Origin: Fictibacillus barbaricus
GTDB taxonomy: Bacteria > Bacillota > Bacilli > Bacillales > Fictibacillaceae
Direction: 5' to 3'
Assembly (NCBI RefSeq): GCF_014635025.1
Contig: NZ_BMCE01000002.1
Location: 1,612,001 to 1,676,000 of the forward strand
DNA length: 64,000 nt
Shown: positions 34,554 to 43,850 of the stretch, piece by piece
Layout of the letters: every line of letters starts with the position of its first letter
Position numbering within the stretch: the first letter of the stretch is position 1
Position numbers and translations under genes: made by a program
Notes under the pieces: generated by a model
The model's database searches: none
What the model saw: only the letters and a program-made list of their open reading frames with translations
What the model was told of the DNA's origin: nothing

Positions 34554-34736
34554 GTTTGCTTTTATCCCCCTTTATCTTTTTTAACCTAATAAATGTATTT
34601 TTCTACTATTACTAAGAAAAGGCAAGAAAATCATTGTTATTCAAAGAAATCAGCTCATTTGAAAAAAATCACCTTGTTCATAATTATAGTTTAGCATTTA
34701 TAGGAATTCTAGCTATACTTCTAAGTAAACTTCTAT

Positions 34737-34775
34737 AAAGACAGCTAGCCCTTTACATAAGGCTAGCTGTTTTGT
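34737..34775 (-). terminator. Rho-independent terminator of GH18 gene
   Basis: ACAGCTAGCC / GGCTAGCTGT with a T-tail on the minus strand. Confidence 0.88.
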
Positions 34776-34776
34776 T

Positions 34777-36267
34777 TTATTTTAGATTCTGCCAAATTTC
34801 CTCAGGTGCCCCGCCTACGTACCAGGCAGCTGTTCCTCGAAGATTATAGTCTTTTACTAGATCATAACGAAGGTTCAATGACGTCTCGTCTTCAAGCCAG
34901 ATCTGATGCTTTTCGCCGTTCTCCGTAAATTCTACATAATTTTGAAAAGTTTCAGAATCCCACTTTTTCGTTAATCCTTTTTCTTGAACTACCTTCTCTG
35001 TCTCTATAATGGTTCTGTCTATACTTCTAACCTTACCGTTTAAATCTGTAATCCACTCTCTTGTATAAAAAGGTACACCCAGAATGATTTTATGTGCAGG
35101 TACTTCGTTCATTAATAACTGAATGCCTACACGGGTCCACGGCAAGGATGCAACTGATCCTGCTTTCGGAGAACTTGCCCAATGTTCATCATATCCCATC
35201 ATGATGACATAATCAGCTGCCTGTCCCAGACCTTTCCGATCAAGGCTGCCAGACCAGAATGGATCGGCGTTCTCCCTGCTAACATCAACGGATACGACAA
35301 GTCCCGATGGGCGTAGTGCTTCCTTTAATTCTTGTATAAAGAGCACGTAATCTTGTTTATTCTTTGGATCAATATTTTCAAAATCAACATTAATTCCCTG
35401 GCTCTTCGTTTGAATTAAAGATGTTTTTATTGTTTGAATAACTTTCTGGCGGTTTCCTAAATCTGAAAGAACATCGTCTGTAAGCTCAGGATCAAACTTG
35501 TTCCCGAATAATGGCCAAACTTGTTTGCCAGCTTTTGCTGCTGCAGCCGCATAGTCCTTATCTTCATCTATACTAACCAGTTCTTTATTACTCAACGTGA
35601 ACCATCTGGGTGATACTACATCTAATCCTGAAATGTGCAGCTGTTTTTGATACATATCACGGGTCCCGTTGTATTTCCAGCCAAGATTGAAACGATTCAC
35701 ATTTTTTACTTCTAGGTTTGACTTCTGAACCCAACCTGTTTTATTTCCTAATAATTGAAGCAGGAAATACCCTTCAGGAATCTTTAGATAAGTGCCTGGT
35801 CGCAGTACAATTGCGTTTAACTCGTTATGATTTATAAGACTTTCCATGGAAACATGGTGCGCTCTTGCTATTTTCCAGAGTGAATCTGTCTTCTGAATAG
35901 TGTGATTCACGAACTCTTGCGGAATGATCAGCTGCTGCCCTACATATAATCGTGACCCAATAACATGATTAATCTTCTTTAGTTCATCTGCTCTTACACC
36001 ATAATGCCGTGCTACTAAATATAGAGTATCTCCTGTTGAAACAGTATGAATCCTTTTCCCCTCTGGAGCTTCTCTGCTGTTAAGCACCGGATACGCTTCA
36101 CTTTGACTCAGCGTTCCTACAACCTTTGAATAAGAATGCGGCGATGTAAGAACTGAAGTCTTATTTACTGAAACTGTACCAACTGAAATCGCCCCTGCAC
36201 CATACGTCTGTTTTGATTGACAGACAAATAGAAGCATCATTGCCATAATAAAAACAAATCTATACAC
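34777..36267 (-). CDS. Secreted LysM-GH18 glycoside hydrolase
   Basis: A 496-residue exported protein. A signal peptide (residues 1-22) precedes an SH3-like segment and two LysM repeats (HTVSTGDTLYLVARHYGV at about 74, and TIQKTDSLWKIARAHHV at about 123). The last about 310 residues are a GH18 domain with the catalytic DFE in GINVDFENID at about 295. The architecture matches spore-cortex or coat hydrolases such as SleL/YaaH, which cleave N-acetylglucosaminidic bonds in peptidoglycan. It is monocistronic. Confidence 0.88.
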   Translation of the reverse strand: MYRFVFIMAMMLLFVCQSKQTYGAGAISVGTVSVNKTSVLTSPHSYSKVVGTLSQSEAYPVLNSREAPEGKRIHTVSTGDTLYLVARHYGVRADELKKINHVIGSRLYVGQQLIIPQEFVNHTIQKTDSLWKIARAHHVSMESLINHNELNAIVLRPGTYLKIPEGYFLLQLLGNKTGWVQKSNLEVKNVNRFNLGWKYNGTRDMYQKQLHISGLDVVSPRWFTLSNKELVSIDEDKDYAAAAAKAGKQVWPLFGNKFDPELTDDVLSDLGNRQKVIQTIKTSLIQTKSQGINVDFENIDPKNKQDYVLFIQELKEALRPSGLVVSVDVSRENADPFWSGSLDRKGLGQAADYVIMMGYDEHWASSPKAGSVASLPWTRVGIQLLMNEVPAHKIILGVPFYTREWITDLNGKVRSIDRTIIETEKVVQEKGLTKKWDSETFQNYVEFTENGEKHQIWLEDETSLNLRYDLVKDYNLRGTAAWYVGGAPEEIWQNLK

Positions 36268-36544
36268 TGTTCCCCTCCAAATGACCCTTTTTCTCTATTT
36301 TCTAGGGTACATGGTGCGGATAGGGAACTGAACAGGGACTTAGTGGAAATTATTATTCCTGTGGTCACGTGTCTATTTTTGTTCAGATGGACGAACATAC
36401 AGGCGTTTATGGAGGTTTTTCATAATATGTAGGACAATTCCACAACAATTAATTTAATAAAAGAACGGATTTTTTTTCCAATGAGAGCAAAACACTACTT
36501 TTAATGGGTTTAACTAGTATAAAATAAACATATTCCATACACTA

Positions 36545-36564
36545 ATCTTAAGTAAATTTAAGAT
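36545..36564. promoter_or_regulatory. Operator-like palindrome upstream of the second riboflavin locus
   Basis: ATCTTAA-GTAAAT-TTAAGAT, a perfect 7-bp inverted repeat, ends 20 bases before the start codon of the GTP cyclohydrolase gene, where it could block transcription or translation. Confidence 0.5.
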
Positions 36565-36583
36565 CGATAAAGGGGTATTAACA

Positions 36584-37339
36584 ATGATACGAAGCAATCA
36601 TTTAAATGAAAAAGTCCTTTCAATCCTTGAAGATAAAATACAACTGATCAAAAAAGACGAAGGTGCTATCTATTTAGTTGGACCGATTCGTCTGCCGGTT
36701 AATCTATATGGAGAAACAGTTGTCTTTAACTGGTATTGCTGGCTGGAAGGCTGCGAGCAAACAGATAACTTTGTAGAAGTAATCAATAAACTCTCTTCAG
36801 CTAATCTAGCTGAATATCAGCAATCCAGCGTCTTAGTTTATGGAGATTTTGAATACAATGATGAAGCACTCATCCGTATGCATTCAATCTGTCACACTGG
36901 AGATATATTCGGCAGCAAGCGCTGTGACTGTGGATATCAACTTAAACAGTCCATGAAAATGATCGTGGACCATGGAACAGGTGCGCTCTTTTACTTAGCG
37001 AACCATGAAGGACGCGGCATTGGCCTATTCAGTAAAGCAATGGCATATCTCCTGCAGGAAAATGGACAAGACACAGTTGAAGCAAACGAAAGTCTTGGTT
37101 TTGTAGATGATTCTCGTAACTATGAAGATGCGATTGAAGTATTGAAAGTTTTGCGTTCAAAACCTGTTACACTCATTACAAATAACCCAAAAAAATTAGA
37201 AGCACTACACCATGCAGGGCTTTCTGTTTCAGCAAGAGCTCCGATCTGGGGTGATGTTTCTGAATTCAATGAGAAATATTTACAAACCAAAATAAACCGC
37301 TCAGGCCACTTAGACGAAGGAGTATTTACGAATGAGTAG
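36584..37339 (+). CDS. Divergent GTP cyclohydrolase II (RibA paralogue)
   Basis: A 251-residue protein with the GTP cyclohydrolase II domain only. The zinc cysteines are kept in SICHTGDIFGSKRCDCG at about 105-121, and EGRGIGL and DTVEANESLGF are present. Differences from RibBA of this genome are notable: RQEGRGIGL has become NHEGRGIGL, and the active-site [12 protein letters not shown] has become DSRNYEDAIEVL. The first Asp and the key Arg remain; the second Asp is Asn. It may make the normal pyrimidine or a variant product. It overlaps ribD by 8 bases, so the two are co-translated. Confidence 0.82.
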   Translation: MIRSNHLNEKVLSILEDKIQLIKKDEGAIYLVGPIRLPVNLYGETVVFNWYCWLEGCEQTDNFVEVINKLSSANLAEYQQSSVLVYGDFEYNDEALIRMHSICHTGDIFGSKRCDCGYQLKQSMKMIVDHGTGALFYLANHEGRGIGLFSKAMAYLLQENGQDTVEANESLGFVDDSRNYEDAIEVLKVLRSKPVTLITNNPKKLEALHHAGLSVSARAPIWGDVSEFNEKYLQTKINRSGHLDEGVFTNE

Positions 37340-38420
37340 TCATGAGTTTTACATGCAGTTAGCTTTGAACAATGCAAAAGCAATGAAAGGCCAAACAGAC
37401 CCAAACCCATTAGTTGGGTCTGTTATCGTTAATGATAACCGGATCGTTGGAATCGGCACTCACCTTAAAGCCGGTGAGCCGCATGCAGAGATTCATGCAA
37501 TTAGAATGGCTGGTGAGAAGGCCAAGGGTGGCACCATTTATGTGACACTTGAGCCCTGCTCCCATCACGGAAGAACAGGGCCTTGTGCTGTAGCAATCGT
37601 TGAAGCCGGGATCAAAAAGGCCGTCATTGCAGCACTCGATCCTAATCCGCTTGTATCAGGCCGGGGTGTTCAAATTTTAAAGGATGCAGGAATTGAAGTT
37701 GAGGCAGGTATCCTTCAAGAACAATCACAAGAAATGAACGAAGTTTTTAATAAGTTTATCGTTGAAAAAACACCTTTCGTTACTTTAAAATCAGGGATTA
37801 CTCTCGATGGCAAAATCGCGAGTCATACAAACAACAGCAAATGGATAACGTCACCAGAAGCTCGAAATGACGTTCATAAACTAAGAAACGAAAACCAGGC
37901 CATTCTCGTTGGTGTAAATACAGTCATTCATGATGATCCTGAACTTACTACCAGGATACCGAATGGGCGTAATCCCCTTCGTATCATCATGGACTCAACT
38001 TTAAAGATTCCTTTACATTCAAAGGTCGTTACGGATAACCAGGCGGATACATGGGTTTTTACTTCCGAAAACCATGATCACCAAAAGAAAGTTCAGCTTG
38101 AAGAACACGGTGTCAAAGTATTTATTGCCGGGGAGTCACGAGTAAGCCCAAAGGAAGTCCTAAGAGTATTAGGTGATAACCTGATTTCTTCTCTCTTAAT
38201 TGAAGGCGGTGGCTCTATAAATGCTGCATTCTTAGAGAATAAACTCGTTGATAAAGCTGTTTTTTATATGGCACCGAAGTTAATAGGCGGACAAACTTCC
38301 CCTTCCTTTTTTGGCGGTAAAGGAATCGAATTAATGGCGGATGCCATTCGACTAGAGAATATGAAAGTTACACAAATAGGGCCGGATTTTAAGTTCACCA
38401 GTTACCCTAAATATGAATAA
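37332..38420 (+). CDS. ribD: Bifunctional riboflavin deaminase/reductase RibD
   Basis: A 362-residue RibD. Residues 1 to about 145 form the zinc-dependent pyrimidine deaminase domain (HAEIHAI and PCSHHGRTGPC). The remainder is the NADPH-dependent reductase domain (FVTLKSGITLDGKIAS at about 150, SKWITSPEARNDVH, LIEGGGSINAAF). It performs the second and third steps of riboflavin synthesis. In B. subtilis it heads the rib operon; here it is detached from the FMN-riboswitch operon and follows a RibA paralogue. It appears complete and is the only ribD in the window. Confidence 0.93.
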   Translation: MSSHEFYMQLALNNAKAMKGQTDPNPLVGSVIVNDNRIVGIGTHLKAGEPHAEIHAIRMAGEKAKGGTIYVTLEPCSHHGRTGPCAVAIVEAGIKKAVIAALDPNPLVSGRGVQILKDAGIEVEAGILQEQSQEMNEVFNKFIVEKTPFVTLKSGITLDGKIASHTNNSKWITSPEARNDVHKLRNENQAILVGVNTVIHDDPELTTRIPNGRNPLRIIMDSTLKIPLHSKVVTDNQADTWVFTSENHDHQKKVQLEEHGVKVFIAGESRVSPKEVLRVLGDNLISSLLIEGGGSINAAFLENKLVDKAVFYMAPKLIGGQTSPSFFGGKGIELMADAIRLENMKVTQIGPDFKFTSYPKYE

Positions 38421-38433
38421 GAGGTTATATAAA

Positions 38434-39012
38434 ATGAGATTTGGTTTTGATATTGATGATACATTGATTAATTTACGAGAACACGCTTTTCATATTTATA
38501 ATAAAAAACTAAAAAAGAATGTTCCTTTAGACGTTTTTCACACTATTGAAACATTAGAGATTCATGAGCCATTCGGACTCACTACAAAAGAAGGTAATCA
38601 GCTCTGGCTAGATTCTATGGAGGAAATCTATTTCACGGATTGTCCTGCTTATCCGGATGCGATTGAAGTTTTAAAGGAGCTTGATAAGCAAGGTCACGAA
38701 ATTTACTACATCACAGCTCGACCTGCTAAACATTGTGAAGAGACGAAGAAATGGGTAGAAGAAGCAGGGTTCCCTGTTCAAGAAGGACGATTCTTCTGTG
38801 GCATGAAAGATGAAGAAAAGATTCATACGATAAAAGACTTAAATCTTGATTTTTACTTCGATGACAAGCCCAACGTTCTTGATACCCTTACAGGTGAAAC
38901 TGTTCAGCTGTACGTTAGAGATCAGAGCTACAACAAGCACTTAGAGATGCCGCGTCTTACAAACTGGTCTGAGTTAAAGGAAATCATACGTGAATATGAG
39001 AACAAAAAGTAG
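38434..39012 (+). CDS. HAD-type 5'-nucleotidase (NT5C/YqfW type)
   Basis: A 192-residue HAD phosphatase with motif I FDIDDTL at residues 4-10, a small cap, motif II as ITARP and motif IV as LDFYFDDKPNVL. The family removes phosphate from (deoxy)nucleoside monophosphates. Its start, the ATG at 38434 with AAGAGG upstream, lies 13 bases after ribD. A HAD enzyme must dephosphorylate the RibD product before lumazine is made, so a riboflavin role is an attractive inference. Confidence 0.78.
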   Translation: MRFGFDIDDTLINLREHAFHIYNKKLKKNVPLDVFHTIETLEIHEPFGLTTKEGNQLWLDSMEEIYFTDCPAYPDAIEVLKELDKQGHEIYYITARPAKHCEETKKWVEEAGFPVQEGRFFCGMKDEEKIHTIKDLNLDFYFDDKPNVLDTLTGETVQLYVRDQSYNKHLEMPRLTNWSELKEIIREYENKK

Positions 39013-39084
39013 TGCGCTGTTGCAGCGTGCTATTTTTTATGTTCGGTATCTGGTATTTTAGTAAGAACGGAGGCTAGACTAATA

Positions 39085-39369
39085 ATGTTGCTATTCTTAT
39101 TGCTTAGTTTACTTACAGCAGGATTTGTCATAGAGATTATACAGAAACATGTTTTGAAGATTAAAGACCCTGATATCCAGGATTTGTGGGCAGAATTAGA
39201 AAATCAAGAATGGTACACAGATATGATAAATGATCCCGATCTAAAAATATGGATTGAGCTTGAAAAACAAAATGGATTATTAAAAGACGCGTATTATGTT
39301 CGGAAAATTATAGATCATGTCGGGCATAGAGAAGGATTTATACGATATATCGCTGATAAAGCAAAGTAA
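39085..39369 (+). CDS. Small membrane-anchored hypothetical protein
   Basis: A 94-residue protein with one N-terminal membrane helix (LLFLLLSLLTAGFVIEII) and an acidic soluble region rich in Asp, Glu and Trp (LWAELENQEWYTDMINDPDL). GGAGG precedes the ATG. It follows a weak hairpin after the nucleotidase gene. I do not recognise the family. Confidence 0.65.
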   Translation: MLLFLLLSLLTAGFVIEIIQKHVLKIKDPDIQDLWAELENQEWYTDMINDPDLKIWIELEKQNGLLKDAYYVRKIIDHVGHREGFIRYIADKAK

Positions 39370-39403
39370 AGTGAAGGTAGTGTCTGCACTTTTTTTGTAA
39401 AAT

Positions 39404-39440
39404 AAAAACTAGCCGGCATATTGCCCAGGCTAGTTTTTTT
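39404..39440 (-). terminator. Terminator of rsbR-type gene
   Basis: ACTAGCC / GGCTAGT followed by TTTTTATTTT on the minus strand. Confidence 0.75.
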
Positions 39441-40254
39441 CTTTTATGCTTTCTATTGCTTGTTTTACATTAGCAAAGGTTTTGATAGAAGAAAAATTGA
39501 TTCCTTCTGAAACAGCACTAATCGCCAACTCCGGACGTAGACCTGTTACTAAAACATCGATGCCTAATAACCCTAAAACACGATAAACATTAAATATATG
39601 TGATGCTACTTCCGTGTCAATGGTTACAATACCTGAAAAATCCATTATCAGGCATTCAATTTGTAAATCAGGAATCTTGGGAAGCACGTTATTCATAAGA
39701 TGCTCTGTTCGATCTGCATCAATTGAGCCGATTAATGGTAAAACAGCAAGTCCATTTTCGATTGGGACAACAGGTGTTGATAATTCACGAAGCTCTTTTC
39801 TCGTTTTTAATAAGATCTCTTCAGAACGCCGCTCAAAAGCAAGCACTGTTTCATTCATGCTGACATCGAGCATATGGTGAACGCGTTTTAGAATCAATAC
39901 GACTTCTTCCGTTGAAAGATTGTGTTCTAAACTAATCGTCATAATAAAATCTGCAAAAACCATTCTCGTGTCTGGGTAGCGAATCAGGATGTCAGAAATC
40001 TGGTGATGTTTGGCTGCGGCTTGCTCACCGTTTGCTCGGCTCCATTCTAATAGTTTTTCTGGTACAGAACCCTCTTCACAATATATAGAATCGCTCAAAA
40101 ATGCAAAAAACTCAGCATATACTTTTTTGGCTTGATGAATCTCTGCTTCACTTACTTGAAAACCAAACTTATTAATAATATCATCAACGATTTTATTAGC
40201 TAGAAGTTCAGCGTTTTCTTTTAGGTAATTAGCAACCGTTAATGTTGATTTCAA
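39430..40254 (-). CDS. RsbR-family stressosome protein
   Basis: A 274-residue RsbR paralogue. The N-terminal half is an alpha-helical, non-haem globin-like sensor; the C-terminal half is a STAS domain with the phosphorylatable threonine in GIVTIDTEVASHIFN at about 210-225. Such proteins build the stressosome that releases RsbT to switch on sigma-B. Length fits B. subtilis YqhA (RsbRD). I take the TTG at 40254 as the start because GGAG is 8 bases upstream; the GTG three codons earlier is too close to it. No rsbS or rsbT is nearby. Confidence 0.85.
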   Translation of the reverse strand: MKSTLTVANYLKENAELLANKIVDDIINKFGFQVSEAEIHQAKKVYAEFFAFLSDSIYCEEGSVPEKLLEWSRANGEQAAAKHHQISDILIRYPDTRMVFADFIMTISLEHNLSTEEVVLILKRVHHMLDVSMNETVLAFERRSEEILLKTRKELRELSTPVVPIENGLAVLPLIGSIDADRTEHLMNNVLPKIPDLQIECLIMDFSGIVTIDTEVASHIFNVYRVLGLLGIDVLVTGLRPELAISAVSEGINFSSIKTFANVKQAIESIKEKN

Positions 40255-40451
40255 TCTAATCACTCCAGATCAAGGAAAATAGTATTAATATAATACCTTC
40301 TATTATTGTATCACTAAAACCCAGTAACTGTCTTTATTGTGAAAATAATAAAGGAGAATACGTTTTCTGGTGACTCAGCGAAATGAATTTTAAAGATTTT
40401 GTAAACCTTTTAGGCAAGAGTTGAAAACGTATAGATACACATGTTATTTTG

Positions 40452-40481
40452 ATATCGAAAACCGATATAGTACTTCGATAT
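40452..40481. promoter_or_regulatory. Operator-like repeats upstream of padR-chrA
   Basis: ATATCG-AAAAC-CGATAT (40452-40468) is a perfect inverted repeat, and a third CGATAT half-site follows at 40476-40481. It lies 28-57 bases before the padR start; autoregulation by PadR is likely. Confidence 0.5.
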
Positions 40482-40508
40482 TGCACATCAACTTTAGGTG
40501 GTGGCGCT

Positions 40509-40817
40509 ATGGAAGAGAAAGTGTTACGAAAACTTTTTCTCGGATTTATTCAAATTCATATTCTGCACCATGCACAAGAACAACCGATCTACGGAGTTTG
40601 GATGTTAGAAGAGCTTAGAGAACATGGTTATAGCATCAGTACAGGTACACTCTATCCGATTCTTCACAGCATGGAAAAGGATGGTCTTCTAATTAAAGAA
40701 GTTATAAAGGTTGAGGGTAAAATAAGAAAGTACTACTCTTCAACAGATAAAGGAAAAATGGTTCTAAATGAAGCAAGAAATAAAGCATATGAACTATTTA
40801 AAGAAATAAAGGATTAA
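40509..40817 (+). CDS. PadR-family transcriptional regulator
   Basis: A 102-residue PadR regulator with the typical winged-helix core IYGVWMLEELREHGYSISTG, then TLYPILHSMEKDGLL, and a C-terminal dimer helix. The ATG at 40509 is preceded by AGGTGG; the longer frame is discarded. Only 13 bases separate it from the ChrA gene, so it is surely co-transcribed with and probably controls the transporter. Confidence 0.88.
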   Translation: MEEKVLRKLFLGFIQIHILHHAQEQPIYGVWMLEELREHGYSISTGTLYPILHSMEKDGLLIKEVIKVEGKIRKYYSSTDKGKMVLNEARNKAYELFKEIKD

Positions 40818-40830
40818 GAGGTGAAACACA

Positions 40831-42018
40831 TTGAATTCTGAAGGCAACCGTTTTAAGACATTATTAGAGATTCTTCTAGTCTCAACTAGACTAGGGTTTA
40901 CTTCCTTTGGAGGTCCTATCGCTCATTTGGGATACTTTCATGAAGAGTATGTAAGAAAAAGAAAATGGATGGATGAAAAAAACTATGCGGACCTAGTTGC
41001 TTTATGTCAGTTCCTGCCCGGACCAGCGAGCAGTCAAGTGGGAATTGGTATTGGCGTCATGCGGGGTGGCGTATTAGGAGGTATTGTATCCTTTATCGGA
41101 TTTTCCCTTCCTTCTGTCCTCGCACTTATTGTATTTGCGCTCATTCTCCAAGGTTTGAATGTTGCCGATCTTAGCTGGATCCATGGATTAAAGATTGTTG
41201 CAGTTGCTGTTGTAGCTCATGCTATTTTAGGGATGGCTGAAAAATTAACACCTGACTTAAAAAGAAAAACAATCGCTTTATTTGCGCTGGTTGGAACTTT
41301 GCTGTGGCAAACTGCCTTTACACAAGTTGGGGTGATTGTGTTAGCCGGGATCTTAGGATTTCTTTTGTACCGTGAGCAAGCAGGCAGTGAAGACAGTAAT
41401 TTCGAATTTCCTGTCTCTAAAAAGTTTGCTGTCATTTGTTTAGCCATATTCTTTACACTACTTCTCATTTTACCTATCTTAAGAGAAACCACTTCAATCA
41501 GCTGGATTGCTATCTTTGATAGCTTTTACCGCTCAGGGTCATTAGTATTTGGTGGAGGCCATGTTGTACTTCCTTTATTAGAACGTGAATTTGTACCGAC
41601 AGACTGGATAAGTGAAGAAGCTTTCCTAGCTGGCTATGGTGCTGCACAAGCTGTTCCTGGCCCATTGTTTACTTTTGCTGCGTATATTGGAGCGGTTATG
41701 AATGGATGGCAAGGCGGGTTATTAGCAACCTTTGCTATATTCTTACCAGCATTTCTATTAATTCTTGGTGCCCTTCCGTTTTGGAACATACTGCGATGCA
41801 ATCCAAAGATCAAAGGTGCCCTAATGGGGGTAAACGCGGCAGTTGTTGGAATTTTAATTTCTGCGTTTTACAAGCCTATCTGGACGAGTACTATTTTAAC
41901 ACCTCTTGATTTCGCTTTTGCTGCTGTTCTATTTAGCATGTTGGTCTATTGGAAACTTCCCCCTTGGGTAATCGTAGTAACAGGTGCTTTAGGCGGATTT
42001 TTAAGAACACTCATTTAA
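40831..42018 (+). CDS. chrA: Chromate transporter ChrA
   Basis: A 395-residue long-chain CHR-family protein made of two homologous halves. The first carries LGFTSFGGPIAHLGYF at about 20-35 and QFLPGPASSQ; the second repeats the pattern as GSLVFGGGHVVLPLL and AVPGPLFTFAAYIG. It expels chromate, driven by the proton gradient. Translation starts at a TTG behind GAGGTG. PadR regulators next to chrA are common in Bacillus. Confidence 0.9.
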   Translation: MNSEGNRFKTLLEILLVSTRLGFTSFGGPIAHLGYFHEEYVRKRKWMDEKNYADLVALCQFLPGPASSQVGIGIGVMRGGVLGGIVSFIGFSLPSVLALIVFALILQGLNVADLSWIHGLKIVAVAVVAHAILGMAEKLTPDLKRKTIALFALVGTLLWQTAFTQVGVIVLAGILGFLLYREQAGSEDSNFEFPVSKKFAVICLAIFFTLLLILPILRETTSISWIAIFDSFYRSGSLVFGGGHVVLPLLEREFVPTDWISEEAFLAGYGAAQAVPGPLFTFAAYIGAVMNGWQGGLLATFAIFLPAFLLILGALPFWNILRCNPKIKGALMGVNAAVVGILISAFYKPIWTSTILTPLDFAFAAVLFSMLVYWKLPPWVIVVTGALGGFLRTLI

Positions 42019-42040
42019 ACAACTGTTTAAAAAGATAAAA

Positions 42041-42075
42041 AGAAACTGCATTTTCGTTGGCAGTTTCTTTTTTAT
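42041..42075 (+). terminator. Rho-independent terminator of padR-chrA
   Basis: AAGAAACTGC / GCAGTTTCTT followed by TTTTA. Confidence 0.88.
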
Positions 42076-42249
42076 TTATAAATATCATCCTTGGCACAAC
42101 ATTGATCCTCTTTTAATTTTTTGTCTTTTTTTTCAACTTGTAAATTAACAAAAAATAAGATATCGTGGTAATTGTCTGAAAATAACGATAGAAATCTCAT
42201 TTTTCAGAAGTAAAGTATTACATAGTAGTGCTTTTTTATTTTTTTGTTT

Positions 42250-42264
42250 TGTAAAGCGCTTACA
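42250..42264 (+). promoter_or_regulatory. Candidate cre upstream of APC permease
   Basis: TGTAAAGCGCTTACA resembles a symmetrical CcpA site (such as TGAAAGCGCTTACA) but has one extra base, 30 bases before the start codon. Confidence 0.4.
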
Positions 42265-42294
42265 TCTTTGGAGATCTTACACAGGAGGATTTTT

Positions 42295-43695
42295 ATGGGT
42301 AACAACACATTAAAGAGAGAACTAAAGAGCCGGCACATTTTAATGATTGCACTTGGCGGGGTAATCGGCACAGGATTATTTATGAGTTCTGGGTACACCA
42401 TACATGAAGCAGGACCCGGCGGAGCCTTAGCTGCTTATTTATGGGGCGGGTTTGTTATGTATTTAACTATGCTTTGTCTTGGTGAATTGGCTGTCAGAGT
42501 GCCTGATGCTGGTTCTTATCAAACATATGCGACAAAGTTTATCTCCCCATCAGCAGGTTATGTGGTTGGATGGATGTCATGGTTAAACTGGTCCGTAACA
42601 ATAGGTTTAGAGCTAATAACTGTAAGTTTGTTAATGAAACGATGGTTCCCAGATGTCTCTACATGGGTCTGGTGTGTTGTGTTTACACTGTTTTTATTTT
42701 TCATTAATGCACTTTCCACTAAAAGCTTTGGAGAAGTAGAATTTTGGTTTGCCGGAATCAAGGTCATTACTATTATTGCATTTATCTTGCTTGGCGGAGC
42801 TGTCGTATTTGGTTTCCTGCAAGTTGACGGTCAGCCTGCACCATTCTTGTCTAACTTTACCGATCATGGCGGACTCTTCCCGAATGGTTTTGGTGCAATT
42901 GTAGTAACGATGATTGCCGTTAACTTTTCATTTCAAGGTACTGAGCTTGTCGGTATAGCTGCTGGCGAGAGTAAAGACCCGGAAAAAGCGATACCAAAAG
43001 CGATTAACAGCACCGTATGGAGAATCCTAGTCTTTTTCATCTTATCGATTTTTATACTAGCAGCTCTATTTCCATGGGAAAAAGCCAATGCAGTGGAAAG
43101 TCCGTTCGTTGAAGTATTTGAAGGAATCGGCATCCCTTATGCAGCAGATATTATGAATTTAGTTATTATAACCGCTGTATTATCAGTAGCAAACTCAGGC
43201 CTGTATGCTACTTCACGCATGCTTTGGTCGATGTCTAATCAGGGAATGATTAATCCTGTATTTGGCAAGCTCAATAAAAGAGGCGTCCCAATGGTTGCGC
43301 TTATTGTAAGTTTAGGAGTAGGCTGCTTGTCATTACTAAGCGGAATTTTCGCAGAGGAAACAGTTTACTTATGGCTATTATCTATTGCTGGGTTTGGTGC
43401 AGTATTTACATGGTTATCCATTGCAGTATCAAATCTTCTTGCGAGAAGAAAGTATATGGCTGCAGGCGGAAGGGCAGAAGATTTGAAGTACAGAACCCCG
43501 CTTTATCCATTAGTACCTATTCTTGCGATTGTATGTAATCTTATTGTAATTGTCAGCTTAGCCTTCATACCTGAGCAAAGAATATCACTCTATTGCGGTG
43601 TTCCTTTCCTCATCGCCTGTTATCTTTATTACCATTTTGCTGGCAAAAAGAGAATGGTGGAAGTTGGACAAGCTACCGAGAAAAAAGCAGTATAA
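42295..43695 (+). CDS. APC-superfamily amino-acid permease (MmuP-like)
   Basis: A 466-residue, 12-helix amino-acid transporter. It begins with the family motif RHILMIALGGVIGTGLFMSSG. Stretches such as VNFSFQGTELVGIAAGE and ESPFVEVFEGIGIPYAADI closely resemble S-methylmethionine permease MmuP; basic amino acids (RocE-like) are an alternative. AGGAGG precedes the ATG at 42295. No homocysteine methyltransferase gene is adjacent, so the substrate stays open. Confidence 0.85.
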   Translation: MGNNTLKRELKSRHILMIALGGVIGTGLFMSSGYTIHEAGPGGALAAYLWGGFVMYLTMLCLGELAVRVPDAGSYQTYATKFISPSAGYVVGWMSWLNWSVTIGLELITVSLLMKRWFPDVSTWVWCVVFTLFLFFINALSTKSFGEVEFWFAGIKVITIIAFILLGGAVVFGFLQVDGQPAPFLSNFTDHGGLFPNGFGAIVVTMIAVNFSFQGTELVGIAAGESKDPEKAIPKAINSTVWRILVFFILSIFILAALFPWEKANAVESPFVEVFEGIGIPYAADIMNLVIITAVLSVANSGLYATSRMLWSMSNQGMINPVFGKLNKRGVPMVALIVSLGVGCLSLLSGIFAEETVYLWLLSIAGFGAVFTWLSIAVSNLLARRKYMAAGGRAEDLKYRTPLYPLVPILAIVCNLIVIVSLAFIPEQRISLYCGVPFLIACYLYYHFAGKKRMVEVGQATEKKAV

Positions 43696-43707
43696 TAAAA
43701 AAGAAGC

Positions 43708-43755
43708 TGACATCAGAGGACACGTATCGTGACCTTATGGTGTCAGTTTTTTTAA
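43708..43755 (+). terminator. Terminator of APC permease gene
   Basis: CTGACA...TGTCAG with a long loop, followed by TTTTTTT. Confidence 0.7.
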
Positions 43756-43850
43756 ACCTTACTTTATTTGCCTTGGCTTCTGGTAAAGCACCTGCGTACT
43801 AGCAAGTTAAAATCATCCGCAGCACCCGCTTTTGCTAACTCTTTTATCAG

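Noticed and set aside
36268-36583. Second FMN riboswitch ahead of the RibA paralogue and ribD
   Set aside because: None of the RFN consensus blocks is present; only a 20-base palindrome near the start codon.
40421-40618. 65-codon frame overlapping the padR start
   Set aside because: Covers the operator region and lacks a start site; PadR in the other frame is clear.
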